This document shows positions 1-6,436 of a stretch of DNA of 64,000 bases, piece by piece. The stretch lies in contig CADAGX010000009.1 in assembly GCA_902787575.1 (NCBI GenBank), positions 26,240 to 90,239 of the forward strand, in the 5' to 3' direction. This stretch comes from an uncultured Bacteroidales bacterium (GTDB lineage Bacteria; Bacteroidota; Bacteroidia; Bacteroidales; Bacteroidaceae). The position numbers and the translations under genes are program-made. Each line of letters begins with the position of its first letter. Within the stretch, counting starts at the first letter, position 1. The notes beneath the pieces were generated by a model. That model was not told where the DNA came from. It did not search any database and was given only the letters and a program-made list of their open reading frames with translations.

Positions 1-506
1 CACATGGTCTTCACGTCGGCGGCAATGGCCGTCGTGGCCCAGTCGGAGTAACCATTGTTGGTGGCTACGCTGCCGAGGTGCTGAAACTCTTCGTTCTCGT
101 ATTCGACCGACGCTTTCAGCCAGTTGTCGCTGTCCAGATACATGACGATGCCGCACTGGTCGAAGCGCTGGTGGCTCTGCGTGAAGTCGGTTTTCACCAC
201 GAAGGAGAAGAATTTCTGCCGTGTGGCGAGTTGCAGCACGGGCGCGTTGTCGTTGCGGAAGTGGTAGTATGTGCGTTGCCACAGGTCGGTGTGCGGCGCA
301 GTGGTGATGAGCAGTGTGTCGCCCTTCGTCTCATAGGCGGCAGGCTGGCGTGTCCACTGCAACTGGGTGAGGTCCATGCGCCCGTCTCCGGCAATTGCGG
401 TTACCACGGCGTCCGGCGCGTCTGTGTCTGTCGATTTCGGTGCCTGATTCTCACATGCAGCCAGCGCGAAGCCGAGGGCCAGCGAGGCAAAAAACAGTCT
501 CTTCAT
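1..506 (-). CDS. Lipoprotein with DUF1349-like domain (partial)
   Basis: The gene enters from the right and runs off the left window edge, so only the first 168 residues are visible. The N-terminus is a lipoprotein signal peptide with a lipobox ending at Cys18 (ALAAC). The following region (TLLITTAPHTDLW near residue 67, and CGIVMYLDSDNWLKASVEY near residue 125) matches the pattern of DUF1349, a concanavalin A-like beta-sandwich family. Such proteins are usually about 200-240 residues, so roughly the last quarter is missing. Function is not known; an outer-membrane or periplasmic sugar-binding role is only a guess. A TAACTTTG promoter element lies 25 bases upstream of the start. Confidence 0.75.
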   Translation of the reverse strand, partial: MKRLFFASLALGFALAACENQAPKSTDTDAPDAVVTAIAGDGRMDLTQLQWTRQPAAYETKGDTLLITTAPHTDLWQRTYYHFRNDNAPVLQLATRQKFFSFVVKTDFTQSHQRFDQCGIVMYLDSDNWLKASVEYENEEFQHLGSVATNNGYSDWATTAIAADVKTM

Positions 507-530
507 AGTCGTTTTTTTATTGTTTTGCTA

Positions 531-538
531 CAAAGTTA
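531..538 (-). promoter_or_regulatory. -7 promoter element of the leftmost lipoprotein gene
   Basis: Read on the minus strand this is TAACTTTG, a perfect TAnnTTTG element 25 bases upstream of the start at 506. No TTTG is visible at the usual -33 distance, so only the -7 half is supported. Confidence 0.5.
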
Positions 539-619
539 CGAAATATTCTGCATCCGGCGTACTTTCTGCGTCGAAAAGCAGAATTGTCTGCCATTGCCGC
601 CCGTTTTCCGCCCGAAGCG

Positions 620-650
620 TTTGCAGTGTGGAAATAAAGTTTTATCTTTA
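620..650 (+). promoter_or_regulatory. Promoter of the redox/hydrolase operon
   Basis: TTTG at 620-623, a 19-base spacer and TATCTTTA at 643-650 form a near-consensus Bacteroidota promoter (last base A instead of G). It lies 16 bases upstream of the ATG at 667 and probably drives the eight genes to 5608. Confidence 0.65.
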
Positions 651-666
651 CCGCAAAAATCAGCGT

Positions 667-1353
667 ATGACACTACAGGAGGCCATTGCCGTGCGGCACA
701 GCGTACGGGCGTACACCGAGCGTCCGCTGGAGGCTGACGCCGTGTGGCAGTTGCAGCAGCGCATAGAGGAACTGAACTCCGACGGGCTGCTGCATGCGCA
801 GTTGGTGTGCGGCGAACCGAAGGCTTTCAGCGGCCGGCTGGCGCGGTACGGCCGATTCCGTAACGTGCGGAACTACATCGTCATGGCTGGCCGCCGCGGC
901 GACGGCCTCGACGAGCGCATCGGCTACCGCGGCGAGCTGTTGGTGCTGCTGGCGCAAACCTTGGGACTGAACACCTGCTGGGTGGGAATCAGCTACTCGA
1001 AGGTGCCAGGCACGTATGCCTTGGCCGACGACGAGGCCATCGGCGCCTACATTGCCATCGGCTACGGCCAGACGCAGGGAGTGACGCACCGCATAAAGAG
1101 CGTGGCGCAGGTAAGCAATGCTGACGACCGGACGCCGCAGTGGTTCCGCCGCGGCGTGGAGGCTGCACTGCTGGCTCCCACAGCGCTCAATCAGCAGCGT
1201 TTCCACTTCGATTACCTCGGCCAGCAGAACGGGCGGCACTGCGTGCGGGCACGCAGAGGACGTTCGCTGGTGGGATTCTCGCAGTTGGATTTGGGAATTG
1301 CGAAGTGTCATTTCGAAATTGCGGCGGGTGGCAACAATTTCGACTGGGTGTGA
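667..1353 (+). CDS. Nitroreductase family protein
   Basis: A 228-residue protein of the FMN-dependent nitroreductase superfamily, which reduces nitro compounds, quinones or related substrates with NAD(P)H. The N-terminal EAIAVRHSVRAY is the classic nitroreductase opening, with the RxSxR FMN-phosphate motif at residues 8-12. The middle (TLGLNTCWVGISY) corresponds to the family's conserved LGLGTCW segment. The ATG at 667 is chosen because it lies just after the promoter; the in-frame ATG at 520 would place the promoter inside the gene. First gene of an operon that also carries two flavodoxin-like proteins, suggesting a shared flavin-redox role. Substrate unknown. Confidence 0.85.
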   Translation: MTLQEAIAVRHSVRAYTERPLEADAVWQLQQRIEELNSDGLLHAQLVCGEPKAFSGRLARYGRFRNVRNYIVMAGRRGDGLDERIGYRGELLVLLAQTLGLNTCWVGISYSKVPGTYALADDEAIGAYIAIGYGQTQGVTHRIKSVAQVSNADDRTPQWFRRGVEAALLAPTALNQQRFHFDYLGQQNGRHCVRARRGRSLVGFSQLDLGIAKCHFEIAAGGNNFDWV

Positions 1354-1376
1354 TAATTTGAATGTGATGTGTGACA

Positions 1377-2189
1377 ATGCAAGACGCGGAGTTTTATAAC
1401 GACAAGGATAAGGCCGCCGGCCTGCTGAAACCGCTGATGCCGCTGCTGGCGACGGCCTACGGCCTGGCGGTTATCTACGTGACAGCGCTGCCGCTCGACG
1501 GCGAAAATCTAGGCATCGTGGGCGAGATGCTGACGTGGCTGCTCTCGTTGGCGGCTATCGGGCTGACGCTGCTGCTCGTGCATCGTGTGGAACCGGAGTT
1601 GTTTCCTGCGGCCCGGCAGTTTTCGCTCCGGTGGCCCAAGGTTTCCATCGTAGGCCTTTTGCTGCTGGCGCCTCTGCTGATGGTTGTGAAGGAGTATATC
1701 GTTTTGGGCATCACGTCGCAGATGCATCCCGTGGCGTTGGAGCCGATGTCGTGCACGGCAGCCGAACTGCGCGAAGACCTGCTGTCGGGCGTACATGCTG
1801 TGCTGCTTGCGCCCGTGCTCGAGGAACTGTGTTTCCGACAGCTGGCCATCTCGCCTTTCCGCCGACGTGGCGCACAGGTGGCCGTCTGTGTGCTGATGGC
1901 CATCCTGTTCGGCATCCTCCACGTGCGCAACTTTCCCGGCGCCTTCATCAGCGGCTTGTTCTACGGGCTGGTGTTTGTCTGGTCGCGAAGCATCTGGTGC
2001 AGTGTGGTACTCCATGCCGGTAGCAACCTCTCGGCCACGCTCTTGGCCGTTTACAGCTGGCTGCAGTTGGGCGACGTGCAGACGACCCGTTTGCCGGTCA
2101 TCTTCCTGCCCGATGCGAAGTTCATCGTCGGCAGTATGGCCTTGGCCGCCGTGGGACTCGTGCTGCTGATGCGGAAAAAGAAGGAGTAA
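1377..2189 (+). CDS. CPBP family intramembrane glutamic endopeptidase
   Basis: A 270-residue integral membrane protein of the CAAX protease/bacteriocin-processing (CPBP, Abi) family. Catalytic motifs are in the expected order: EExxxR (EELCFR, glutamates 149-150), FxxxH (FGILH, His182) and HxxxN (HAGSN, 213-217). About seven hydrophobic segments surround them and the C-terminus is a basic KKK tail. Start is the ATG at 1377; a GTG two codons upstream is possible. It sits 23 bases after the nitroreductase gene and 32 before the next, so it is co-transcribed. Family members cleave within membranes; the substrate here is unknown. Confidence 0.85.
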   Translation: MQDAEFYNDKDKAAGLLKPLMPLLATAYGLAVIYVTALPLDGENLGIVGEMLTWLLSLAAIGLTLLLVHRVEPELFPAARQFSLRWPKVSIVGLLLLAPLLMVVKEYIVLGITSQMHPVALEPMSCTAAELREDLLSGVHAVLLAPVLEELCFRQLAISPFRRRGAQVAVCVLMAILFGILHVRNFPGAFISGLFYGLVFVWSRSIWCSVVLHAGSNLSATLLAVYSWLQLGDVQTTRLPVIFLPDAKFIVGSMALAAVGLVLLMRKKKE

Positions 2190-2221
2190 AACGAATTGTT
2201 TAACATATAATACGTAAGTTT

Positions 2222-2737
2222 ATGAAAGTCATGATTTTACAGGCCTCTCCGCGAGCCAATGGCAACACCGCTTGGATGGCGGACGAGTACAAGAAGGCAG
2301 CCGAGGCTGCAGGCCACGAAGTGACGCTGGTGAACGTCGCACGCAAGAAGATTGCAGGCTGTCTGGCCTGTGAGTACTGTCACAACAAGGGCAACGGCGC
2401 TTGCATCCAGAAAGACGACATGCAGGAACTCTATCCGCTGATGGCCGAAGCCGAGGCGCTGGTGCTGGCCGGTCCCATTTATTACTTCACACTCTGCGCG
2501 CAACTGCAGGCGCCCATACAGCGCATGTACTGCGTCAACAGTCCCGCCAAGGTGAAAAAAATGGCGCTGCTCGTGTCGTCTTACTCTCCTGGCGTTTACG
2601 ACGGAGCCACCGCCGAGTTCCGCGATATTTGCAACTACTGGAAAGCAGAGAACATGGGCATGGTAACTGCCAAATTCGACGAGCAGAAGACCGACGAGAC
2701 GAAGCAGAAGATCGTGGCCCTCGTGGAGAAACTGTAA
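2222..2737 (+). CDS. Flavodoxin family / NADPH-dependent FMN reductase-like protein
   Basis: A 171-residue flavodoxin-fold protein. The N-terminal MILQASPRANGNT is the phosphate-binding loop of the NADPH-dependent FMN reductase / iron-sulfur flavoprotein group. A Cys cluster (GCLACEYC, about residues 46-53) follows, then AGPIYYFTLCAQL, which matches the family's GxPxYxxxxxxxL segment that contacts the flavin ring. Likely a cytosolic NAD(P)H-dependent oxidoreductase. Third gene of the operon; a second, clearly related flavodoxin gene lies two genes downstream, probably an old duplication. Confidence 0.8.
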   Translation: MKVMILQASPRANGNTAWMADEYKKAAEAAGHEVTLVNVARKKIAGCLACEYCHNKGNGACIQKDDMQELYPLMAEAEALVLAGPIYYFTLCAQLQAPIQRMYCVNSPAKVKKMALLVSSYSPGVYDGATAEFRDICNYWKAENMGMVTAKFDEQKTDETKQKIVALVEKL

Positions 2738-2764
2738 ATCCTCGTGTAGCGGTCGGCAGAAGAT

Positions 2765-3382
2765 ATGAGACAGGAAATAGACCCCAAGGAGACTTCTCGG
2801 GCGCAAGCCTTCGCATTGTGGATGAAATCGCCGATGCCGATGGTGACGGTGGTCAAGACGTTCGACGTGACGCATCTCCGCCGTGTCTGCAAGCGCCGCA
2901 GGCTGAAGTTTAACATGCTCTTGTGCTGGTGCATAGGGCGAGCGGCCAGTCAGATGGACGAATTCTACTTGCTTCCCATCGGTGACAAGTTGTACAAGTT
3001 CGACCGCCTTGGCATCAACGTCATCGTGGAAAATGCAGCGGGAGGCATCAGCAGTTGCGATATCCCCTTCAGCAACAATCTGGAGCAGTTCGGCCGCGAC
3101 TACGACTTGCTGACGCAGCAGGCCGCCCGCGAGTGCCGCGACATCACCGACGCGGAAGCCATGGTTTTCGGCACGTCGGCCGTGGTGGCCACCGAGCTGG
3201 ACTGCATCGTCAACCAGTACTCGGGGATTTTCAACAATCCGTTTTTCGCGTGGGGCCGTTATCGCCGCAGCTGGTTCAGGACGAAACTGAGGCTCTCCCT
3301 TCAGTTTCATCACGCTCAGCTGGATGGCAAACAGGCTGCGCTGTTTCTGGAGAAGTTGCAACAGGCAATGAATGAGATGTAA
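2765..3382 (+). CDS. CatA-like O-acetyltransferase (chloramphenicol acetyltransferase fold)
   Basis: A 205-residue protein resembling type A chloramphenicol acetyltransferases, trimeric enzymes that acetylate a hydroxyl group with acetyl-CoA. The C-terminal FHHAQLDG carries the HHxxxDG signature with the catalytic histidine. The N-terminal MKSPMPMVTVVKTFDVT and FNMLLCWCIGRAA also follow the family pattern. True CAT enzymes are about 215-220 residues, so this is full length. Bacteroidales carry chromosomal CAT-like genes without proven resistance function, so I do not call resistance. It lies between two flavodoxin-like genes in the operon. Confidence 0.8.
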   Translation: MRQEIDPKETSRAQAFALWMKSPMPMVTVVKTFDVTHLRRVCKRRRLKFNMLLCWCIGRAASQMDEFYLLPIGDKLYKFDRLGINVIVENAAGGISSCDIPFSNNLEQFGRDYDLLTQQAARECRDITDAEAMVFGTSAVVATELDCIVNQYSGIFNNPFFAWGRYRRSWFRTKLRLSLQFHHAQLDGKQAALFLEKLQQAMNEM

Positions 3383-3397
3383 TAAAGAGTAGGAAAA

Positions 3398-3934
3398 ATG
3401 AAACGTGTAATTGTCATTTCCACCAGCCTGCGACGTGGCTCCAACAGCGATATGCTGGCCGAGCGCTTTGCCGCCGGAGCCAAGGATGCCGGCCACGAGG
3501 TGGAGAAACTGACGCTTGTCGGCAAGGATATCCAGTTCTGCCGCGGCTGTATGGCCTGTCAGAAACTGGGCCGCTGCGTCATCCAGGACGACGTGAACGC
3601 CATCATGGCGCGCGTACTCGAGTCGGACGTGGTGGTGTGGGCCACGCCAATTTATTATTACGAGATGAGCGGACAGATGAAGACGCTCATCGACCGCATG
3701 AATGCCATGTACGAGCAGGACTACCGCTTCCGCGACGTCTATTTGCTCACGACGGCGGCCGAGGACGAAACCGAGACTCCCAAACGCGCAGAGGCGGGAC
3801 TGACGGGCTGGACGGACTGCTATCCGAAATGTCGGCTCGCAGGTACGCTCTTTTGCGGCGGCGTGAACGATGCGCGCGAGATTGAGGGAAATCCCAAGCT
3901 CGACGAGGCTTATGCCATGGGGCAGCGTGTGTGA
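3398..3934 (+). CDS. Flavodoxin family NAD(P)H-dependent oxidoreductase
   Basis: A 178-residue flavodoxin-fold protein, paralogous to the one starting at 2222. It begins VIVISTSLRRGSNSD (phosphate loop), has a Cys cluster CRGCMACQ with a nearby CVIQDD (residues 48-66), and the flavin-contact segment WATPIYYYEMSGQMK. The family reduces FMN, quinones or azo/nitro compounds with NAD(P)H. The next gene starts one base after its stop, so translation is probably coupled. Confidence 0.8.
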   Translation: MKRVIVISTSLRRGSNSDMLAERFAAGAKDAGHEVEKLTLVGKDIQFCRGCMACQKLGRCVIQDDVNAIMARVLESDVVVWATPIYYYEMSGQMKTLIDRMNAMYEQDYRFRDVYLLTTAAEDETETPKRAEAGLTGWTDCYPKCRLAGTLFCGGVNDAREIEGNPKLDEAYAMGQRV

Positions 3935-3935
3935 T

Positions 3936-4553
3936 ATGACGGCCCGGAAGCGTCCCACCATCCTCTTCCTCCACGGCTTCTACGCCAGCGGACAGTGTGT
4001 GCCAGCCGTGGCACTGCGAGAGGCATTCGAGGGCAGGGCAGCGGTGCTCTCGCCCGACCTGCCTTTGCACCCGCGTGAGGCGCTCGCCCTCATCCGCCGG
4101 CTAGCCGACGACGTGCAGCCGACACTCTTGCTGGGCAACAGCTGCGGAGCGTTCTACGCCCAGATGCTGGCGCCCGAACTTGGCATCCCGGCTCTGCTGG
4201 GCAATCCGCACTTCCGGATGACGGAGTTTCTGCGGCCGCGCGTGGGCGAACAGCAATACAAGTCGCCGCGCGCCGACGGCCGCCAGCAGTTTTTTATCGA
4301 CGAGGCGCTGATAACTGAGTTCTCGGAGCTGGAAGCCACGCAATTCAGCCGTTGCAGGGCTGATTTCCGCGACCGTGTGTGGGGACTCTTCGGCGAGCAG
4401 GACACGCTGGCACACTTCGAACCCCTGTTTTTGGAGCATTACACGCGCTCGTTCCACTTCCCCGGAAATCATACGCCCACGGCGGAGGAGGTGCGCGCAT
4501 GGTACGTACCGCTGGCCGAGCGTATGCTGGCCGAAACGACACCCGTAGAATGA
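3936..4553 (+). CDS. YqiA/YcfP-like alpha/beta-fold esterase
   Basis: A 205-residue single-domain alpha/beta hydrolase. FLHGFYASG near residue 11 is the oxyanion-hole strand, GNSCG (about 70-74) is the nucleophile elbow, GEQD (about 152-155) supplies the acid and FPGNHTPT (about 173) the histidine. The compact length and GNSxG elbow fit the YqiA/UPF0227 esterase family. The start one base past the previous stop (TGATATG) is preferred over an upstream in-frame ATG inside the preceding gene. It overlaps the next gene by ATGA. Natural substrate unknown. Confidence 0.75.
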   Translation: MTARKRPTILFLHGFYASGQCVPAVALREAFEGRAAVLSPDLPLHPREALALIRRLADDVQPTLLLGNSCGAFYAQMLAPELGIPALLGNPHFRMTEFLRPRVGEQQYKSPRADGRQQFFIDEALITEFSELEATQFSRCRADFRDRVWGLFGEQDTLAHFEPLFLEHYTRSFHFPGNHTPTAEEVRAWYVPLAERMLAETTPVE

Positions 4554-5248
4554 ACGCACGCGAACTCCTGATTTCCGGCCGCCGCTGCCGTCTGTATGCC
4601 ACCGACGCAGCAGAATTCCTGCTCGTTCAGCCCGTTGACAGGCAGGAGCTCGCCACGCTGGACGACGAGGTGGCAGCCATCCGTGCATTTCGCGTGGCGC
4701 CTTTCGGTCTGGCGGCTTTCGAAATTGCCGACTGGCAGCACGAACTCTCGCCGTGGGCAGCACCGCCGGTCTTCGGTAAGGTGCCTTTCGGCGACGGAGC
4801 GGAGCAGACGCTGGCTTTCGTCGTCGAGCAACTGCTGCCGCACCTCTCGGACGCAGGTTTCTACAGCGCAGAGCGGATGTCGTTGCTGCTGGGCGGATAC
4901 TCGCTGGCCGGGCTTTTTGCCCTGTGGGCTGCGTATCAGACTGACCTATTCTGCGGCATCGCAGCCGCCTCGCCATCGGTGTGGTTTCCGGGCTGGACGG
5001 ACTATGCTGCTACGCGTTGCTCGCAGGCCGAGGCCGTCTATTTGAGTCTCGGCGACCGCGAGGAACACACGCGCAACCCGCTGATGCGACAGGTGGGCGA
5101 CGCCATACGGTGGCAACACCAGCTGATGGAACAGCAGACGAGGAGCACCACGCTCGAGTGGAACGCCGGCAACCACTTTGTCGATGCCGAGAAACGTATG
5201 GCGCGAGGCTTCGCGTGGCTGATTGGCACGCTGCGGAAAAAACGTTGA
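4550..5248 (+). CDS. Putative esterase, alpha/beta hydrolase
   Basis: A 232-residue protein whose start overlaps the preceding stop by ATGA. GGYSLAGLFALWAA (about residues 121-134) is an esterase-D/Fes-type nucleophile elbow with catalytic serine, LSLGDREEH near 166 may carry the acid, and GNHFVDAEKR near 206 the histidine. This is the pattern of the PF00756 putative esterase family, which includes enterochelin esterases. No signal peptide, so it is probably cytosolic. Substrate unknown; tight coupling to another hydrolase suggests linked reactions. Confidence 0.7.
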   Translation: MNARELLISGRRCRLYATDAAEFLLVQPVDRQELATLDDEVAAIRAFRVAPFGLAAFEIADWQHELSPWAAPPVFGKVPFGDGAEQTLAFVVEQLLPHLSDAGFYSAERMSLLLGGYSLAGLFALWAAYQTDLFCGIAAASPSVWFPGWTDYAATRCSQAEAVYLSLGDREEHTRNPLMRQVGDAIRWQHQLMEQQTRSTTLEWNAGNHFVDAEKRMARGFAWLIGTLRKKR

Positions 5249-5260
5249 AAGCGTCTGGCT

Positions 5261-5608
5261 ATGGAGGTGACCAATCTTCTGACATGTTGCGACCGGCAGC
5301 AACTGAGGCAGTGGCTCGAGGCAAATCATGCTTCGGAGCGCAGTTGCTGGGTGGCCTGCAGTCGTTCTAAACAGCCTGTGCCGAACACACTGCCGTATCT
5401 CGACATCGTGGAGGAAGCCCTGTGCTTCGGATGGATAGATTCTACGCTGAAGAAACTGCCCGACGGCCGTCTGGCACAACGCCTCTCGCCCAGGCGGAAG
5501 GGCAGCCACTGGACGGAACTCAACCGCGAGCGCTGCCGACAACTGGAAGCGCGCGGACTGATGACGGATGCGGGCCGCCGCGCCCTAAATGCCGCAGGTG
5601 GGAAATAA
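5261..5608 (+). CDS. YdeI/OmpD-associated family protein, short form
   Basis: A 115-residue protein with the family's central signature: the ALCFGWIDST segment (about residues 53-62) followed by RLSPRRKGSHWTELN. These features match the YdeI/OmpD-associated (COG4430) group, sometimes annotated as bacteriocin-protection proteins. Many members are about 190 residues; this one ends after the first domain, so it is a short form or C-terminally truncated. It is the last gene of the operon, 12 bases after the esterase, and converges on higA with five bases between stops. Biochemical role unknown. Confidence 0.65.
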   Translation: MEVTNLLTCCDRQQLRQWLEANHASERSCWVACSRSKQPVPNTLPYLDIVEEALCFGWIDSTLKKLPDGRLAQRLSPRRKGSHWTELNRERCRQLEARGLMTDAGRRALNAAGGK

Positions 5609-5613
5609 AATTG

Positions 5614-5991
5614 CTAAGCAAGAATCAGGTCGGATGGGACGCCCAGCATGTGGTGAATGCTGCGGGCCACGTCAAAGCTCAGCGGTCGGCGACCATGCAG
5701 CAGGTCGCTAAACATAGTGGGAGAGAGGCCAATCAGCGGTGCGGCGTCCTTCTGCTTGTATCCTTTGCGTCGTAGTGCGCTTTTAATCTCAGCCACCAGC
5801 GTCGGACTTACGCGCCATGCTCGCGGTTCCTCGCGGCATTCCCATTCGTAAACGGCGTTGCTCAAGGTCTTATATTCGGCCATGTCTTCGGCGCACAGGT
5901 TGTCCATGCCGCCTAAGGCCGTTCCTTTCTGAATCAACGCTTCCAGCCGCGCGTCGCACATCTCGTATTGTTTTTCGCCTCTTATTTTCAT
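5614..5991 (-). CDS. higA: HigA-type antitoxin (XRE helix-turn-helix)
   Basis: A 125-residue protein with a C-terminal helix-turn-helix (about residues 66-120: YKQKDAAPLIGLSPTMFSDLLHGRRPLS). The N-terminal MCDARLEALIQKGTALGG...YKTLSNAVYEWE matches the N-terminal arm of HigA antitoxins paired with HigB toxins. It begins one base after the toxin stop, giving the typical toxin-first higBA order. Expected roles: bind and neutralise HigB and repress the pair's promoter. Confidence 0.85.
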   Translation of the reverse strand: MKIRGEKQYEMCDARLEALIQKGTALGGMDNLCAEDMAEYKTLSNAVYEWECREEPRAWRVSPTLVAEIKSALRRKGYKQKDAAPLIGLSPTMFSDLLHGRRPLSFDVARSIHHMLGVPSDLILA

Positions 5992-5992
5992 G

Positions 5993-6289
5993 TTAAATGC
6001 TTTTGATATCTTTTATTCTGTCGTATTCTGCGTGTGTCCCGACGAATCGTAGGTGCATGTCGCCGGCGAAGAAAACGACTACGGCAACGGTGCGAAATTT
6101 ATTGCCGCCGATGTTGAAGACGTAGCGGTCGTTTCCTACATAATCTGCAGCTGGGAAAGTCTTTTTCAGGTCGGCGTGCGAAGTCCAGTCGCTCGTCTCC
6201 ACCAGTTCGGCCCATCTTGTCAGCGCTTCCTTTGCTTCGGGATGTTTTTTCCAGAACGCCACCAGCATTTTATATTTGAAGAGTCTCAT
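5993..6289 (-). CDS. higB: HigB-type toxin (mRNA interferase)
   Basis: A 98-residue protein of the RelE/HigB superfamily, ribosome-dependent endoribonucleases. Typical features are FWKKHPEAKEALTRWAELVETSDW at the N-terminus, YVFNIGGNKFRTVAVVVFF in the core strands and FVGTHAEYDRI at the C-terminus, including the conserved THxxYD-like end. Start is the ATG at 6289, 17 bases downstream of a perfect TACTTTTG promoter element; the longer frame would start upstream of that promoter. The antitoxin gene follows directly. Confidence 0.85.
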   Translation of the reverse strand: MRLFKYKMLVAFWKKHPEAKEALTRWAELVETSDWTSHADLKKTFPAADYVGNDRYVFNIGGNKFRTVAVVVFFAGDMHLRFVGTHAEYDRIKDIKSI

Positions 6290-6306
6290 CTGCGTCTTTC
6301 TCGTTG

Positions 6307-6314
6307 CAAAAGTA
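6307..6314 (-). promoter_or_regulatory. -7 element of the higBA promoter
   Basis: On the minus strand this reads TACTTTTG, a perfect TAnnTTTG element, 17 bases upstream of higB. A TTTG lies only 12 bases further upstream rather than the usual 19-20, so the -33 half is uncertain. Confidence 0.55.
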
Positions 6315-6379
6315 CGAAATAGTTCGCAAATACGTGAAGTTTCTTGCGCATTTTTTTTGCTTTCGCACTTCATCTGTAC

Positions 6380-6414
6380 AAAAAAACGCGCCTCCTACGG
6401 TTGTGGAGGCGCGT
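6380..6414 (-). terminator. Rho-independent terminator of the yfhO-like gene
   Basis: Perfect 10-bp inverted repeat (ACGCGCCTCC at 6386-6395, GGAGGCGCGT at 6405-6414) with a 9-base loop. On the minus strand the stem is followed by a run of seven T, which places it as the terminator of the leftward gene ending at 6437. Confidence 0.85.
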
Positions 6415-6436
6415 GGTATCTGATTTCCGACGTGCG

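Noticed and set aside
2765-3382. Chloramphenicol resistance determinant
   Set aside because: The CAT fold is clear, but it is embedded in a chromosomal metabolic operon with no mobile context, so resistance is not supported.
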